NCBI RefSeq assembly: GCF_900112375.1
Contig: NZ_FOLS01000022.1
Coordinates: forward strand, 62,001-126,000
Source of the DNA: Pseudomonas citronellolis
Lineage (GTDB): Bacteria > Pseudomonadota > Gammaproteobacteria > Pseudomonadales > Pseudomonadaceae
Length of the DNA: 64,000 nt
Reading direction: 5' to 3'
Shown piece by piece: positions 52,710 through 60,457 of this stretch; the first letter of the stretch is position 1; each line of letters opens with the position of its first letter. The notes beneath the pieces were generated by a model, which did not search any database, was not told where the DNA came from, and saw only the letters and a list, made by a program, of their open reading frames with translations. The position numbers and the translations under genes are program-made.

Positions 52710-53867
52710 ATGTTCCGCTACTTCCCCACCAATTACGTCTGGAACCTCTCGGTGGACCTGGCCATCGAGATGGGCGCCCGCCTGGGCGAGATCGAGGAAA
52801 TGTGCGCCCCGCTGCAGGAGGCCGCGAAGCAGCCCGACGCCGCCGGCACCCAGGCCTTCCGCGAGACCTGGTCGAAGATGGCCGACAAGCTCTGCGGCCT
52901 GGCCGAGGAAGACGAGGCCGCCGGCCGCCTGCTCTCCGCCGGCGAGAAGTACAACCGCGCCGCCACCTACTACCTCACCTGCGAACGCCTGCAGGCCCAC
53001 GGCGCGCCGGGCCGCGAGGCGCTGTACCAGCGCTTCCTGCAGACCTTCGCCCGCGGCATCGCGCTGGCGAAGGAGAACTGCGAGCGCGTGGAGATCCCCT
53101 ACGAGGGCAAGCACATCGCCGGCCTGTACGTGCGCGCCGAGGGCGTCGCAGGCCCGGCGCCGCTGCTGGTGCAGGTCAACGGCCTGGACTCGACCAAGGA
53201 AATGAAATACCGCGTCGGCCTGCCGGCCTGGCTGGCGAAACGCGGCGTGGCCTCGCTGATCATCGACCAGCCCGGCACCGGCGAGGCCCTGCGCCTGCAA
53301 GGCCTGACCGCGCGCTACGACAGCGAGCACTGGGCCAGCCGCGTGTTCGACTGGCTGGAAACCCGCGAGGACGTCGACGCCAAGCGCATCGGCCTGGAAG
53401 GCGTGTCCCTGGGCGGCTACTACTGCCCGCGCGCGGTGGCCTTCGAACCGCGCTTCGCCTGCGGCGTGGTCTGGGGCGCCAACCACGACTGGCGCGACGT
53501 GCAGAAACGCCGCCTGGAGAAGGAAGGCGACTTCCCGGTGCCGCACTACTGGGCGCACGTGCGCTGGGTATGGGGCGCCAAGGACATGGACGACTTCATG
53601 CGCATCGCCGAGAACGTCCACCTCGACGGCGTGCTGGAACGCATCCGCGTGCCCTTCCTGGTCACCCACGGCGAGAAGGACTCGCAGATCCCGCTGAAAT
53701 GGGCGCACCGCACCTACGAGCAACTGGTGAACAGCCCGAAACGCGAGCTGAAGATCTTCACCGAACGCGAAGGCGGGGTGCAGCATTCGAGCTTCGACAA
53801 CAGCATCAATGCCGGACAGTACATCGCGGACTGGGTGGCGGAGACGCTGGGTGGGCGTACGGACTGA
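52710..53867 (+). CDS. Alpha/beta hydrolase with N-terminal helical domain (C-C hydrolase-like)
   Basis: 385 residues. A helical N-terminal domain (1-125) precedes the hydrolase core. Catalytic residues are Ser233 in GVSLGG, Asp324 in HGEKDSQIP and His359 in GGVQHSSF. This layout matches the family of 2,6-dihydroxypseudooxynicotine hydrolase and related enzymes that break carbon-carbon bonds next to a carbonyl. ATG 52710 has AAGGA nine bases upstream. It could hydrolyse the ring-cleavage product or a side chain. Operator C lies upstream, linking it to the LysR regulon. The downstream 750 bp are repeats. Confidence 0.88.
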   Translation: MFRYFPTNYVWNLSVDLAIEMGARLGEIEEMCAPLQEAAKQPDAAGTQAFRETWSKMADKLCGLAEEDEAAGRLLSAGEKYNRAATYYLTCERLQAHGAPGREALYQRFLQTFARGIALAKENCERVEIPYEGKHIAGLYVRAEGVAGPAPLLVQVNGLDSTKEMKYRVGLPAWLAKRGVASLIIDQPGTGEALRLQGLTARYDSEHWASRVFDWLETREDVDAKRIGLEGVSLGGYYCPRAVAFEPRFACGVVWGANHDWRDVQKRRLEKEGDFPVPHYWAHVRWVWGAKDMDDFMRIAENVHLDGVLERIRVPFLVTHGEKDSQIPLKWAHRTYEQLVNSPKRELKIFTEREGGVQHSSFDNSINAGQYIADWVAETLGGRTD

Positions 53868-53940
53868 GGGCGCACAGAGCCGACTTCGGCGAAGCGCTTT
53901 CGTAGGATGGGAGGCGATGGCGCCGGACCTGAGAGCACCC

Positions 53941-54365
53941 TCTCCCTAACCCTCTCCCTGAAGGGAGAGGGGACCGTTGGGCAGAGTTGGATGTTCTGGA
54001 GTTAGCCGGCTGGCACGGAGATTGCCGTCTGGAACCCGGCCTCCTCTCGGCAGAGTTAGCCGGCCTGCACAGGGATTGCCATCTGGAACCAGACCTACTC
54101 TCGGCACGGACAGCCCTCTCTCCCGCTTGCGGGAGAGAGGCCGTTGGCCAGGGTTGGATGTTCTGGAATTAGCCGGCTAGCACGGAGATTGCCGTCTGGA
54201 ACCAGACCTACTCTCGGCACGGACGCCCCTCTCTCCCGCTTGCAGGAGAGAGGGCCGTTGGGCAGGGTTGGATGTTCTGGAGTTAGCCGGCTAGCACAGA
54301 GATTGCCGTCTGGAACCAGACCTCCTCTCGGCACGGACAGCCCCCTCTCCCGCTTGCGGGAGAGG
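53941..54365. repeat. Tandem repeat array, 114-bp unit with nested 53-bp duplication
   Basis: The anchor ATGTTCTGGA starts at 53991, 54158 and 54272 (periods 167 and 114). The longer period reflects an extra copy of a 53-bp subunit (AGTTAGCCGGC...CTCTCGGCA) in the first unit. Each unit also contains a CTCTCTCCCGCTTGC-GGGAGAGAG hairpin. The array starts after a CCCTCTCCC block and has no credible gene. Frames of 60-140 residues through it come from the repetition. Confidence 0.85.
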
Positions 54366-54399
54366 GTTGGGGAGAGGGGCTCTTCGCTCTGGAAGCAGG

Positions 54400-54605
54400 C
54401 GCGGAATCGGCGGATAACGCCTGGGCGTTATCCGCCCTACGATCCCGCCATCCGGCAACCTGTAGGAGCGGGCCCTGCCCGCGATTTCGCGCGCAGGGCG
54501 CGCTCCTACAGGGAAATGGCGTGGGCGGGGCGGCGTAGGAGCGAGCTTGCTCGCGAACAGGCCTCGCTGCTGGGCTGATTCGCGAGCAAGCTCGCTCCTA
54601 CGAAA
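54400..54605. repeat. REP-type inverted repeats before the SnoaL-like gene
   Basis: 54409-54436 is a perfect hairpin (GGCGGATAACGC-CTGG-GCGTTATCCGCC). A GTAGGAGCGGGCC.../...GGCGCGCTCCTAC pair follows at 54462-54511. A perfect 24-bp inverted pair (CGTAGGAGCGAGCTTGCTCG..., 54534-54557 and 54579-54602) ends 18 bp from the stop of the minus-strand SnoaL-like gene and should mark its 3' end. Confidence 0.82.
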
Positions 54606-54620
54606 AGCAACAGCCCTGCC

Positions 54621-55001
54621 CTACGCCGGCACCCGCGTCCCGTGGAACGACGCGATCCGCCAGCCCTCCTCGCCCTTCACCCACAGCTGCGTGGCGAAGC
54701 CCTCGGCACGCACCGGCTCGCCGCCGCCACGCTTCTGCAGCAGGTTGCACTGCGGCCCGCTCATCAGCGCCAGGCCATCGCCGAACAGGCGCACCTGCAG
54801 TTCGCCGCGCTCCACCGCCAGGTAGCGCACGGCGTGGCGGGCGTAGTCCAGGTACTGCGCCTTGTCCTGCACCAGGCCGGTGGTGTGCACGTACAGCAGG
54901 TCGTCGGCGAATAGCCACTCCAGGCCGGCGTGGTCTTCTTCCACCAACGCGCGCTGGCGTTCCTGCTCCAGGGCCAGCAGTTCGCTACGGATATCGTTCA
55001 T
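54621..55001 (-). CDS. SnoaL-like / DUF4440 (NTF2-fold) protein
   Basis: 126 residues. The pattern LLALEQERQRALVEEDHAGL then EWLFADDLLYVHTTGL, with LWVKGEEGWRIASFHGTRVPA at the end, is typical of DUF4440/NTF2-fold proteins, which include ketosteroid isomerase-like enzymes and small hydratases. His and Asp residues line the expected cavity positions (Asp33/Asp34, His40). Operator E sits upstream with its proximal box 62 bp from the ATG. A role on a pathway intermediate is inferred. Confidence 0.82.
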   Translation of the reverse strand: MNDIRSELLALEQERQRALVEEDHAGLEWLFADDLLYVHTTGLVQDKAQYLDYARHAVRYLAVERGELQVRLFGDGLALMSGPQCNLLQKRGGGEPVRAEGFATQLWVKGEEGWRIASFHGTRVPA

Positions 55002-55062
55002 CGGGTTTCCCTCTTGGTTTGATGGCGGCGGCATCCTCGCCCCGGCCGCCGCGGCGGGAAAA

Positions 55063-55099
55063 ATCGCCATTGGCCATGCCTGCCATCGCCACTGCCGAT
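55063..55099. promoter_or_regulatory. Predicted LysR operator E between the SnoaL-like and amidohydrolase genes
   Basis: ATC 55063, CAT 55075-55077 (one mismatch to GAT); 7 bases; ATC 55085, GAT 55097-55099. The flank ACCTG after the last GAT matches operators B and D. Polarity (strong box distal) points to the minus-strand SnoaL-like gene, but the plus-strand amidohydrolase may share it. Confidence 0.6.
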
Positions 55100-55262
55100 A
55101 CCTGTCCTGCGCCGCGTCCCCCCTGCCTGGAACCCGGACGCCAAGCGCCCTGGACCACGTATCGACACCATCGATGGCCGGGCATCGACAGCATCTGTTG
55201 GTCAGCCGGGCCGGCGCCGCCCTAGCCTGCCGGCACAACAAGAAGCCGAGGAGAAACCGCCC

Positions 55263-56606
55263 ATGGGCGCCCTGCACCTGCACTGCTCCACCCTGTTCGA
55301 CGGCACCGGCCTGGAGGCCCGCCACGCCCAGACGCTGATCATCGACAACGGCCTGATCCGCCATGTCGGCCCAACCGCCCAGGCCCCGCGGCCGCAGCCG
55401 GGCGACCGCGAGGAACGCGCCGCCTTCGTCATGCCCGGGCTGGTGGACGTGCACACCCACCTGGCCTTCGGCAACGCCCAGAGCGAGGAAGACATCGATA
55501 TCTGGACCAGCGACGAATTCCGCGCCCTGCGCGGGCTGTTCTTCGCCCAGCACGTGCTCGCCGCCGGTGTCACCTCCATGGTCTGCCCCGGCGACAGCGG
55601 CCAGCTCAGCATCGCCGTGCGCAACACGGTCAACGCCGGGCTGTTCGAGGGCCCGCGCATCGCCGCCAGCAGCCGCGTTATCACCAACCGACAGAGCCTC
55701 AACGACTGGTTCCCCAGCCGCGTCGGCGCGCCCGAATACTTCACCGCCGCCCTGGTCACCAGCCGCACCGAGGCCATCGCCGAGATCCGCAAGCAGGCCA
55801 AGGACGGCGTCGACCTGATCAAGATCGCCATGGACGGCACCCACCGCCGGCCCAACGGCGAGATCATCGCCGCCTTCACCGCCGACGAGACCCGCGAGAT
55901 GGTCGAGGAAGCCCACCGCCTGGGCTGCCGGGTGGCCACCCACGCCTACGGCCGCGAGGCGGTGATGTACGCCGCCAGGGCCAGGGTGGACCTGGTGTTC
56001 CACGCCTTCTACATGGACGACGCCTGCATCGAAGCGCTGCTGGAGGCCGGCAGCGTGCTGGCCCCGACCATGACCTTCCCGCAGAACACCGTGGACTTCT
56101 GCCAGCCCCACGACCCGGCCATCGCCACCGGCTACGCCGGCTACTGCGCACGCACCCTGGAGCTGGGCACCCCGGTGCTCAAGCGCGCCAAGGCCGCCGG
56201 CATCCCCTTCGCCTGCGGCAGCGACAGCGGCTTCGCCGTCACCCCCTACGGCGAATGGCATGCCCGCGAGCTGGAGCTGCTGGTCACCCGCCTGGGCTTC
56301 ACCCCGGCCGAGGCGCTGTACGCCGCCACCAACGTCGGCGCCCGGCTGATGCCGCGCGGCGAGACGCTGGGCACGCTGGAAGCGGGCAAGCAGGCCGACC
56401 TGCTGCTGCTCGACGGCTCGCCCCTGGACGACATCCGCATCCTCCAGGACCGCCGGCGCCTGCAGGCCGTGTACAAGGCCGGCGAACCGGTGCGCCTGCA
56501 ACGCACGGCGTACAACCCCAAGCAGGTGTCGGACTTCAACTCGCTGAAATGGACCGACCTCTACACCCGCGACCGCGTCGCCCAACTCGGCAAATGGAGC
56601 CTGTGA
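55263..56606 (+). CDS. Amidohydrolase-superfamily metal-dependent hydrolase
   Basis: 447 residues. The binuclear-metal residues are all visible: His64 and His66 (VDVHTHLAFG), Lys187 (LIKIAMDG), His227 (VATHAYG), His247 (VFHAFYMDD) and Asp321 (CGSDSGF). The organisation resembles imidazolonepropionase/Xaa-Pro dipeptidase-type amidohydrolases, which hydrolyse amide or lactam bonds. It starts 164 bp after operator E and is followed two bases after its stop by a GlcG-like gene. Substrate unknown; a cyclic amide or N-acyl intermediate would fit. Confidence 0.88.
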   Translation: MGALHLHCSTLFDGTGLEARHAQTLIIDNGLIRHVGPTAQAPRPQPGDREERAAFVMPGLVDVHTHLAFGNAQSEEDIDIWTSDEFRALRGLFFAQHVLAAGVTSMVCPGDSGQLSIAVRNTVNAGLFEGPRIAASSRVITNRQSLNDWFPSRVGAPEYFTAALVTSRTEAIAEIRKQAKDGVDLIKIAMDGTHRRPNGEIIAAFTADETREMVEEAHRLGCRVATHAYGREAVMYAARARVDLVFHAFYMDDACIEALLEAGSVLAPTMTFPQNTVDFCQPHDPAIATGYAGYCARTLELGTPVLKRAKAAGIPFACGSDSGFAVTPYGEWHARELELLVTRLGFTPAEALYAATNVGARLMPRGETLGTLEAGKQADLLLLDGSPLDDIRILQDRRRLQAVYKAGEPVRLQRTAYNPKQVSDFNSLKWTDLYTRDRVAQLGKWSL

Positions 56607-56608
56607 GC

Positions 56609-57052
56609 ATGCCCACCCTCGACTTCGAACGCGCCGCGCAACTGGCCGCCGCCACCCTGCGCCATGCCCGAAGGCTGGGCCTACGCCCGCTGGCCGCCGC
56701 GGTGCTGGACGCCGCCGGCCACCCGCTGGCGGTGCTGCGCGACGAGCAGGCCAGCTTCCTGCGCCCGCAGATCGCCAACGGCAAGGCCCGCGGCTGCCTG
56801 GGCATGGGCTTCGGCGGCCGCGAACTGGCGCGCCGCGCCCAGGCCATGCCGGCGTTCTTCGATGCGATCAACAGCCTGACCGGCGGCGAGGTGATCCCGG
56901 TGCCCGGCGGCATCCTGCTGCGCGACGACGCCGGCAACCTGCTCGGCGCCATCGGCGTGAGCGGCGACACCTCCGACAACGACGAACGCTGCGCCCTGCT
57001 GGCCATCGAGGAACTCGGCCTGCACGGCGACACTGGCGACGCTCAGGCCTGA
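56609..57052 (+). CDS. GlcG/HbpS-family (DUF336) protein
   Basis: 147 residues. The family core is clear: LGLRPLAAAVLDAAGHPLAV, RPQIANGKARGCLGMGFGGR and the Gly-rich VIPVPGGILLRDDAGNLLGA then IGVSGDTSDNDERCA. HbpS binds heme, while GlcG-like proteins are encoded in many catabolic operons with unclear function. It is translationally close to the amidohydrolase (2-bp gap) and converges with lysR, overlapping it by 10 bp. I infer an accessory role to the amidohydrolase. Confidence 0.87.
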   Translation: MPTLDFERAAQLAAATLRHARRLGLRPLAAAVLDAAGHPLAVLRDEQASFLRPQIANGKARGCLGMGFGGRELARRAQAMPAFFDAINSLTGGEVIPVPGGILLRDDAGNLLGAIGVSGDTSDNDERCALLAIEELGLHGDTGDAQA

Positions 57053-57972
57053 TCCAGCCTTGCGGCCTGCTCCGCCAGCAATCCGCGGAGCCAGGCCAGC
57101 GCCGGGTCCAAGTCCTGCTGCGGGTGCCACTGCAACAGCTGCGGCGCCGCCGGGAAGGCCAGCGGCGCCGGCAGCACCCGCAGCGGGTAGCGCCGCGCCA
57201 GGGCCTGCGCCTGGCGGCGGAACAGCGTGGCCACCCGCGGCGTGCCGACGATGAACTCAGCCATCAGCGCGAAGCTCTGCACCGCCACCGCCACGCGCCG
57301 TTCGATGCCCAGCTCGCGCAGGTGCAACGCGTCCATGGCCAGGTTCTGGCCGTCGGCGAACTCGCGCAGCACGTGCTCGGCGGCGCAATAGTCGGCCAGG
57401 CTCAGTCCCTCGGCGAAGGCCGCTTGCCCGGCGCAGACGATGCAGCACAGCTCGTCGCTGAGCAGCGACATCTGCGGGTAACGGGCATTCACCCGGCGCT
57501 GCGGCACTATCACCAGGTCGCTGCGGCGGTATTCCAGGGCCTCGGCGACCACGTCTCCATCACGCGGCAGCGGCAGGTCGCGCACCACCAGCGAGGCCCC
57601 CGGCGCCAGTCGCGACAGCTCGCGGCTGGCCGCCGGCAACAGGGTCGCCGCCACGTAGTCGGAGGCCACCAGGGTGAAGCGCCGGTCGCAGCGTGAAGGC
57701 TCGAACACCACCGCCGCATCCACCACCTCGCCGGCCAGGGCCAGCGCCTCGCGCACCTTCGGCAGCAACTGGCGGCCCAGGGCGCTGGGCACCAGGCGCC
57801 GCCCCACCGGCAGCAGCAGCGGGTCGTTGAAATGCTCGCGCAGGCGCGCCAGCGCCGCGCTGGTGGCCGACTGGCCCAGGTGGAGGCGTTCGGCGGCCCG
57901 GCTGACGCTGCACTCGTCGAGCAGCGCGGCCAGGGCCACCAGCAGGTTGAGGTCGAGACGACGGTAGCGCAT
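57043..57972 (-). CDS. LysR-family regulator, NodD/NahR type (second copy)
   Basis: 309 residues. The N-terminus (YRRLDLNLLVALAALLDECS then VSRAAERLHLGQSATSAALA) closely parallels the LysR at 51590, indicating related DNA recognition. The effector domain begins RRFTLVASDYVAATLL. A single strong palindrome with a degenerate partner lies 35-71 bp upstream, consistent with autoregulation. It converges on the GlcG-like gene. The two regulators may respond to different intermediates while reading the same operators. Confidence 0.9.
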   Translation of the reverse strand: MRYRRLDLNLLVALAALLDECSVSRAAERLHLGQSATSAALARLREHFNDPLLLPVGRRLVPSALGRQLLPKVREALALAGEVVDAAVVFEPSRCDRRFTLVASDYVAATLLPAASRELSRLAPGASLVVRDLPLPRDGDVVAEALEYRRSDLVIVPQRRVNARYPQMSLLSDELCCIVCAGQAAFAEGLSLADYCAAEHVLREFADGQNLAMDALHLRELGIERRVAVAVQSFALMAEFIVGTPRVATLFRRQAQALARRYPLRVLPAPLAFPAAPQLLQWHPQQDLDPALAWLRGLLAEQAARLDQA

Positions 57973-58006
57973 GGGCGCTTTATACCCCGCGCGCCGCCGG
58001 CGACGG

Positions 58007-58043
58007 AGCGCGTTTGCCGCTGGCAGGTATCGCGCCGGGCGAT
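58007..58043. promoter_or_regulatory. Predicted LysR operator D upstream of the second lysR gene
   Basis: The distal box ATC 58029, GAT 58041-58043 is the core of a perfect 12-bp-arm palindrome (GGCAGGTATCGC, 58022-58033, with GCGATACCTGCC, 58039-58050). The proximal box at 58007-58021 is degenerate (AGC-N9-GCT) but in register. It lies 35 bp from the lysR ATG. Confidence 0.65.
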
Positions 58044-58055
58044 ACCTGCCTGCGC

Positions 58056-59321
58056 CTACCCTGCGAAACGCCGCGCCAGGAAAGGCTCCAGCGGCACCGA
58101 CGGCGCCAGGCCCGAGGCCTGCTCGGCCAGCAGTTGGCCGGTAATGGCGCCCAAGGTCAGGCCGATATGGCCGTGGCCGAAGTTGTAGAACACCTGCGGC
58201 AGGCGCCGTGCAGGGCCGAGCACCGGCTTGCTGTCCGGCAGCGAGGAGCGGAAGCCCATCCAGCGCGACGCCGGCTCGTGCTGCAGGCGCAGGAAGCGCC
58301 GCGCGCCGCGGGCCAGGTAGCGGTAGCGGGCCTCGGCGGGCAGCGCCTCCAGCCCGGCGAATTCCACCGTGCCGGCCACCCGCAGGCCCTGGGCCATGGG
58401 CGTCATGTAGAAACCGCCGGCGGCCCAGCAGACCGGGCGGTTGAGCACTTCGTCGGCATGCTCGAAGAGCACGTGGTAGCCGCGCTCGGTGTCCTGCGGC
58501 ACGGCATCGCCCAGTTGCTGCGTGAGGTGCCGCGACCAGGCGCCGGTGCACAGCGCCACCCGCGCCGCGACGATCCGCTCGCCGCTGCTCAGGTGGGCCT
58601 GCACGGCATCGCCGCCCTCGCCCGCCGGCTCGATGCCCAGCAGCTCGCCGCGGCGGAAGTGGCCGCCCAGGGCCAGGAAGCGTTCGAACAGGCGCCGGCT
58701 GAGGGCGTAGGGGTCGAGCGTGCGGCTCACCCCGGGCAGCTCCACCGCGCAAGCGGCGCGGGTGTTGAGCGCCGGCTCCAGCGCGTGCAGTTCCGGGCCT
58801 TCCACCAGGCGGATGGGCACCTCGAAGCGCCGGTGGTAGTCGACCATCTCCAGCGCCGCCTGGCGCTCGTGGGCCTCGAAGATGTACAGCGAGCCGTCGT
58901 GGCGCACCAGGTCGTTGGCCTGCGCATCGTCCAGCAGCACCTGCCAGGCGGCCATGCACGGCCGCAGCAGGCTGTTGAGGTCGTGGCCGATGGCCTCCAC
59001 CCGGTGCCGCCGCGATTCGGCGAGGAAGCGCCACAGCCAGGGGGCGATGCGCGGCAGGTAGGCCGGGCGGATCGCCAGCGGGCTGTCCGGGCGCAGCAGC
59101 ATGCCCGGCGCCTTGCGCCAGATGCCGGGGGTGGCCACCGGCTCCACGGAATAGGTGGCGAAGGTGCAGGCGTTGCCGAACGAGGTGGCCAGGCCCGGCG
59201 GGTTGCGGTCCAGCAGGCTCACCGCCCAGCCCTGGCGCTGCAGGCACAGGGCGGTGGCCAGGCCGACCACGCCGGCGCCGACCACCAGGGCGTTCCCTCG
59301 AAGGCTGTCGGGCCGGCTCAT
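58056..59321 (-). CDS. FAD-dependent amino-acid/amine dehydrogenase (DadA-like)
   Basis: 421 residues. ALVVGAGVVGLATALCLQRQG is the dinucleotide fold. PQDTERGYHVLFE and the C-terminal YFNFGHGHIGLTLGAITGQLLAE-like segment (NFGHGHIGLTLG) match D-amino acid dehydrogenase-type DAO proteins, which pass electrons to the respiratory chain. ATG 59321 overlaps the binding-protein stop (ATGA), so the three genes 61753-58056 form an operon. The substrate may be the amine or amino acid delivered by the binding protein. Confidence 0.86.
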   Translation of the reverse strand: MSRPDSLRGNALVVGAGVVGLATALCLQRQGWAVSLLDRNPPGLATSFGNACTFATYSVEPVATPGIWRKAPGMLLRPDSPLAIRPAYLPRIAPWLWRFLAESRRHRVEAIGHDLNSLLRPCMAAWQVLLDDAQANDLVRHDGSLYIFEAHERQAALEMVDYHRRFEVPIRLVEGPELHALEPALNTRAACAVELPGVSRTLDPYALSRRLFERFLALGGHFRRGELLGIEPAGEGGDAVQAHLSSGERIVAARVALCTGAWSRHLTQQLGDAVPQDTERGYHVLFEHADEVLNRPVCWAAGGFYMTPMAQGLRVAGTVEFAGLEALPAEARYRYLARGARRFLRLQHEPASRWMGFRSSLPDSKPVLGPARRLPQVFYNFGHGHIGLTLGAITGQLLAEQASGLAPSVPLEPFLARRFAG

Positions 59322-60409
59322 GTGCCGCTCTTCACGCGGGTCCACAGGCGGGTGTTCAGGCGCATGCCGGCCGGGGACAGGGTGCGGATCGGGAACAGGC
59401 TGTCGAGCACTTCCTGCGGCGGGTAGACCGCGGGGTTCTCACGCAAGGCCGGGGCCACGTACTGCAGCGCCGCGGCGTTGCCGTTGGGATACTGCACGGC
59501 GTTGCTGATGTCGGCGATCACCTTGGGTTCGAGCAGGTAGTTCAGGTAGGCGTAGGCGCTGTCCAGGTGCGGCGCATTCTTCGGGATGACCACGGTGTCC
59601 ACCGCGATGGTGGTGCCCTCGCGGGGCAGGCTGAAGCCGATCTTCACGCCGTTGCCGGCCTGCTGCGCGGTGCTCATGGCCTGCAGCACGTCGCCGCTGA
59701 AGCCTACGGCCACGCAGATGTTGCCGTTGGCCAGGTCGCTGACGTACTTGGACTGGTGGAAGTAGCGGATCGACGGGCTGATGGCGCGCAGCGCGGCCTC
59801 GGCCTTGGCGAAGTCGGCGGGCTTCTCGCTGGCGGGGTCCAGGCCGAGCACGCGCAGGGTGATGGGCACCATCTGCGTGGAGTTGTCGATCACCGCCACG
59901 CCGCACTGGGCGAGCTTGGCGATGTTCTGCGGGTCGAACAGCAGTTGCCAGCTACGAGTGACGTCGGTGTTGCCGAAGATGGCGCGGATCTTCTCCTCGT
60001 TGTAGCCGATGCCCACGGTCACCCAGAGATAGGGCACGGCGTAGCGGTTGCCCGGGTCGCTGGCCTCGAGGACCTTCATCAGCTTGGGATCGAGGTTGTG
60101 CCAGTTGGGCAGCTTGGCGCGGTCCAGTTCCTGGATGGCGCCGGCCTTGATCAGCCGCGGCAGGAAGTGGTTGGACGGGCTGGCCAGGTCGTAGCCGCTG
60201 GCGCCGGTCATCAGCTTGGCCTCGGTGGTCTCGTTGCTGTCGACCAGGTCGTAGGTGGTCTGGATGCCGGTCTGGCGGGTGAAGTTGGCCAGGGTGTCGT
60301 CGGCGATGTAGCCGCTCCAGTTGGCGATGGTGACGGTCGGCGCCGCCTGCGCGGTGCCGGCCAGCAGCGCCAGCGCCAGGCCGGCCAGGTGCGAGTGTCG
60401 TAGGTTCAT
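59318..60409 (-). CDS. Periplasmic polyamine-type binding protein (PotF/SpuD-like)
   Basis: 363 residues, standard for PotF/SpuD. A signal peptide (LAGLALALLAGTAQA) precedes TVTIANWSGYIADDTLANF, the spermidine/putrescine-binding-protein start. Residues expected at the ligand site include Trp and Tyr in NWSGYIA and Asp/Ser in YDLASPSNHF, the latter a change from the common YDVVVPS. No permease or ATPase gene is adjacent. It is sandwiched between two FAD oxidases in one operon. A polyamine or related amine ligand is inferred, or use of a transporter encoded elsewhere. Confidence 0.87.
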   Translation of the reverse strand: MNLRHSHLAGLALALLAGTAQAAPTVTIANWSGYIADDTLANFTRQTGIQTTYDLVDSNETTEAKLMTGASGYDLASPSNHFLPRLIKAGAIQELDRAKLPNWHNLDPKLMKVLEASDPGNRYAVPYLWVTVGIGYNEEKIRAIFGNTDVTRSWQLLFDPQNIAKLAQCGVAVIDNSTQMVPITLRVLGLDPASEKPADFAKAEAALRAISPSIRYFHQSKYVSDLANGNICVAVGFSGDVLQAMSTAQQAGNGVKIGFSLPREGTTIAVDTVVIPKNAPHLDSAYAYLNYLLEPKVIADISNAVQYPNGNAAALQYVAPALRENPAVYPPQEVLDSLFPIRTLSPAGMRLNTRLWTRVKSGT

Positions 60410-60457
60410 GCTGCCCTCGTTTGTTGTTCTGGATGGGGGTGGATGGGAAGGAGTCGA

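Noticed and set aside
54013-54028. Sigma-54-like sequence TGGCACGGAGATTGC
   Set aside because: It lies inside a tandem repeat, the neighbouring copies lose the GG, and no plus-strand gene follows it.
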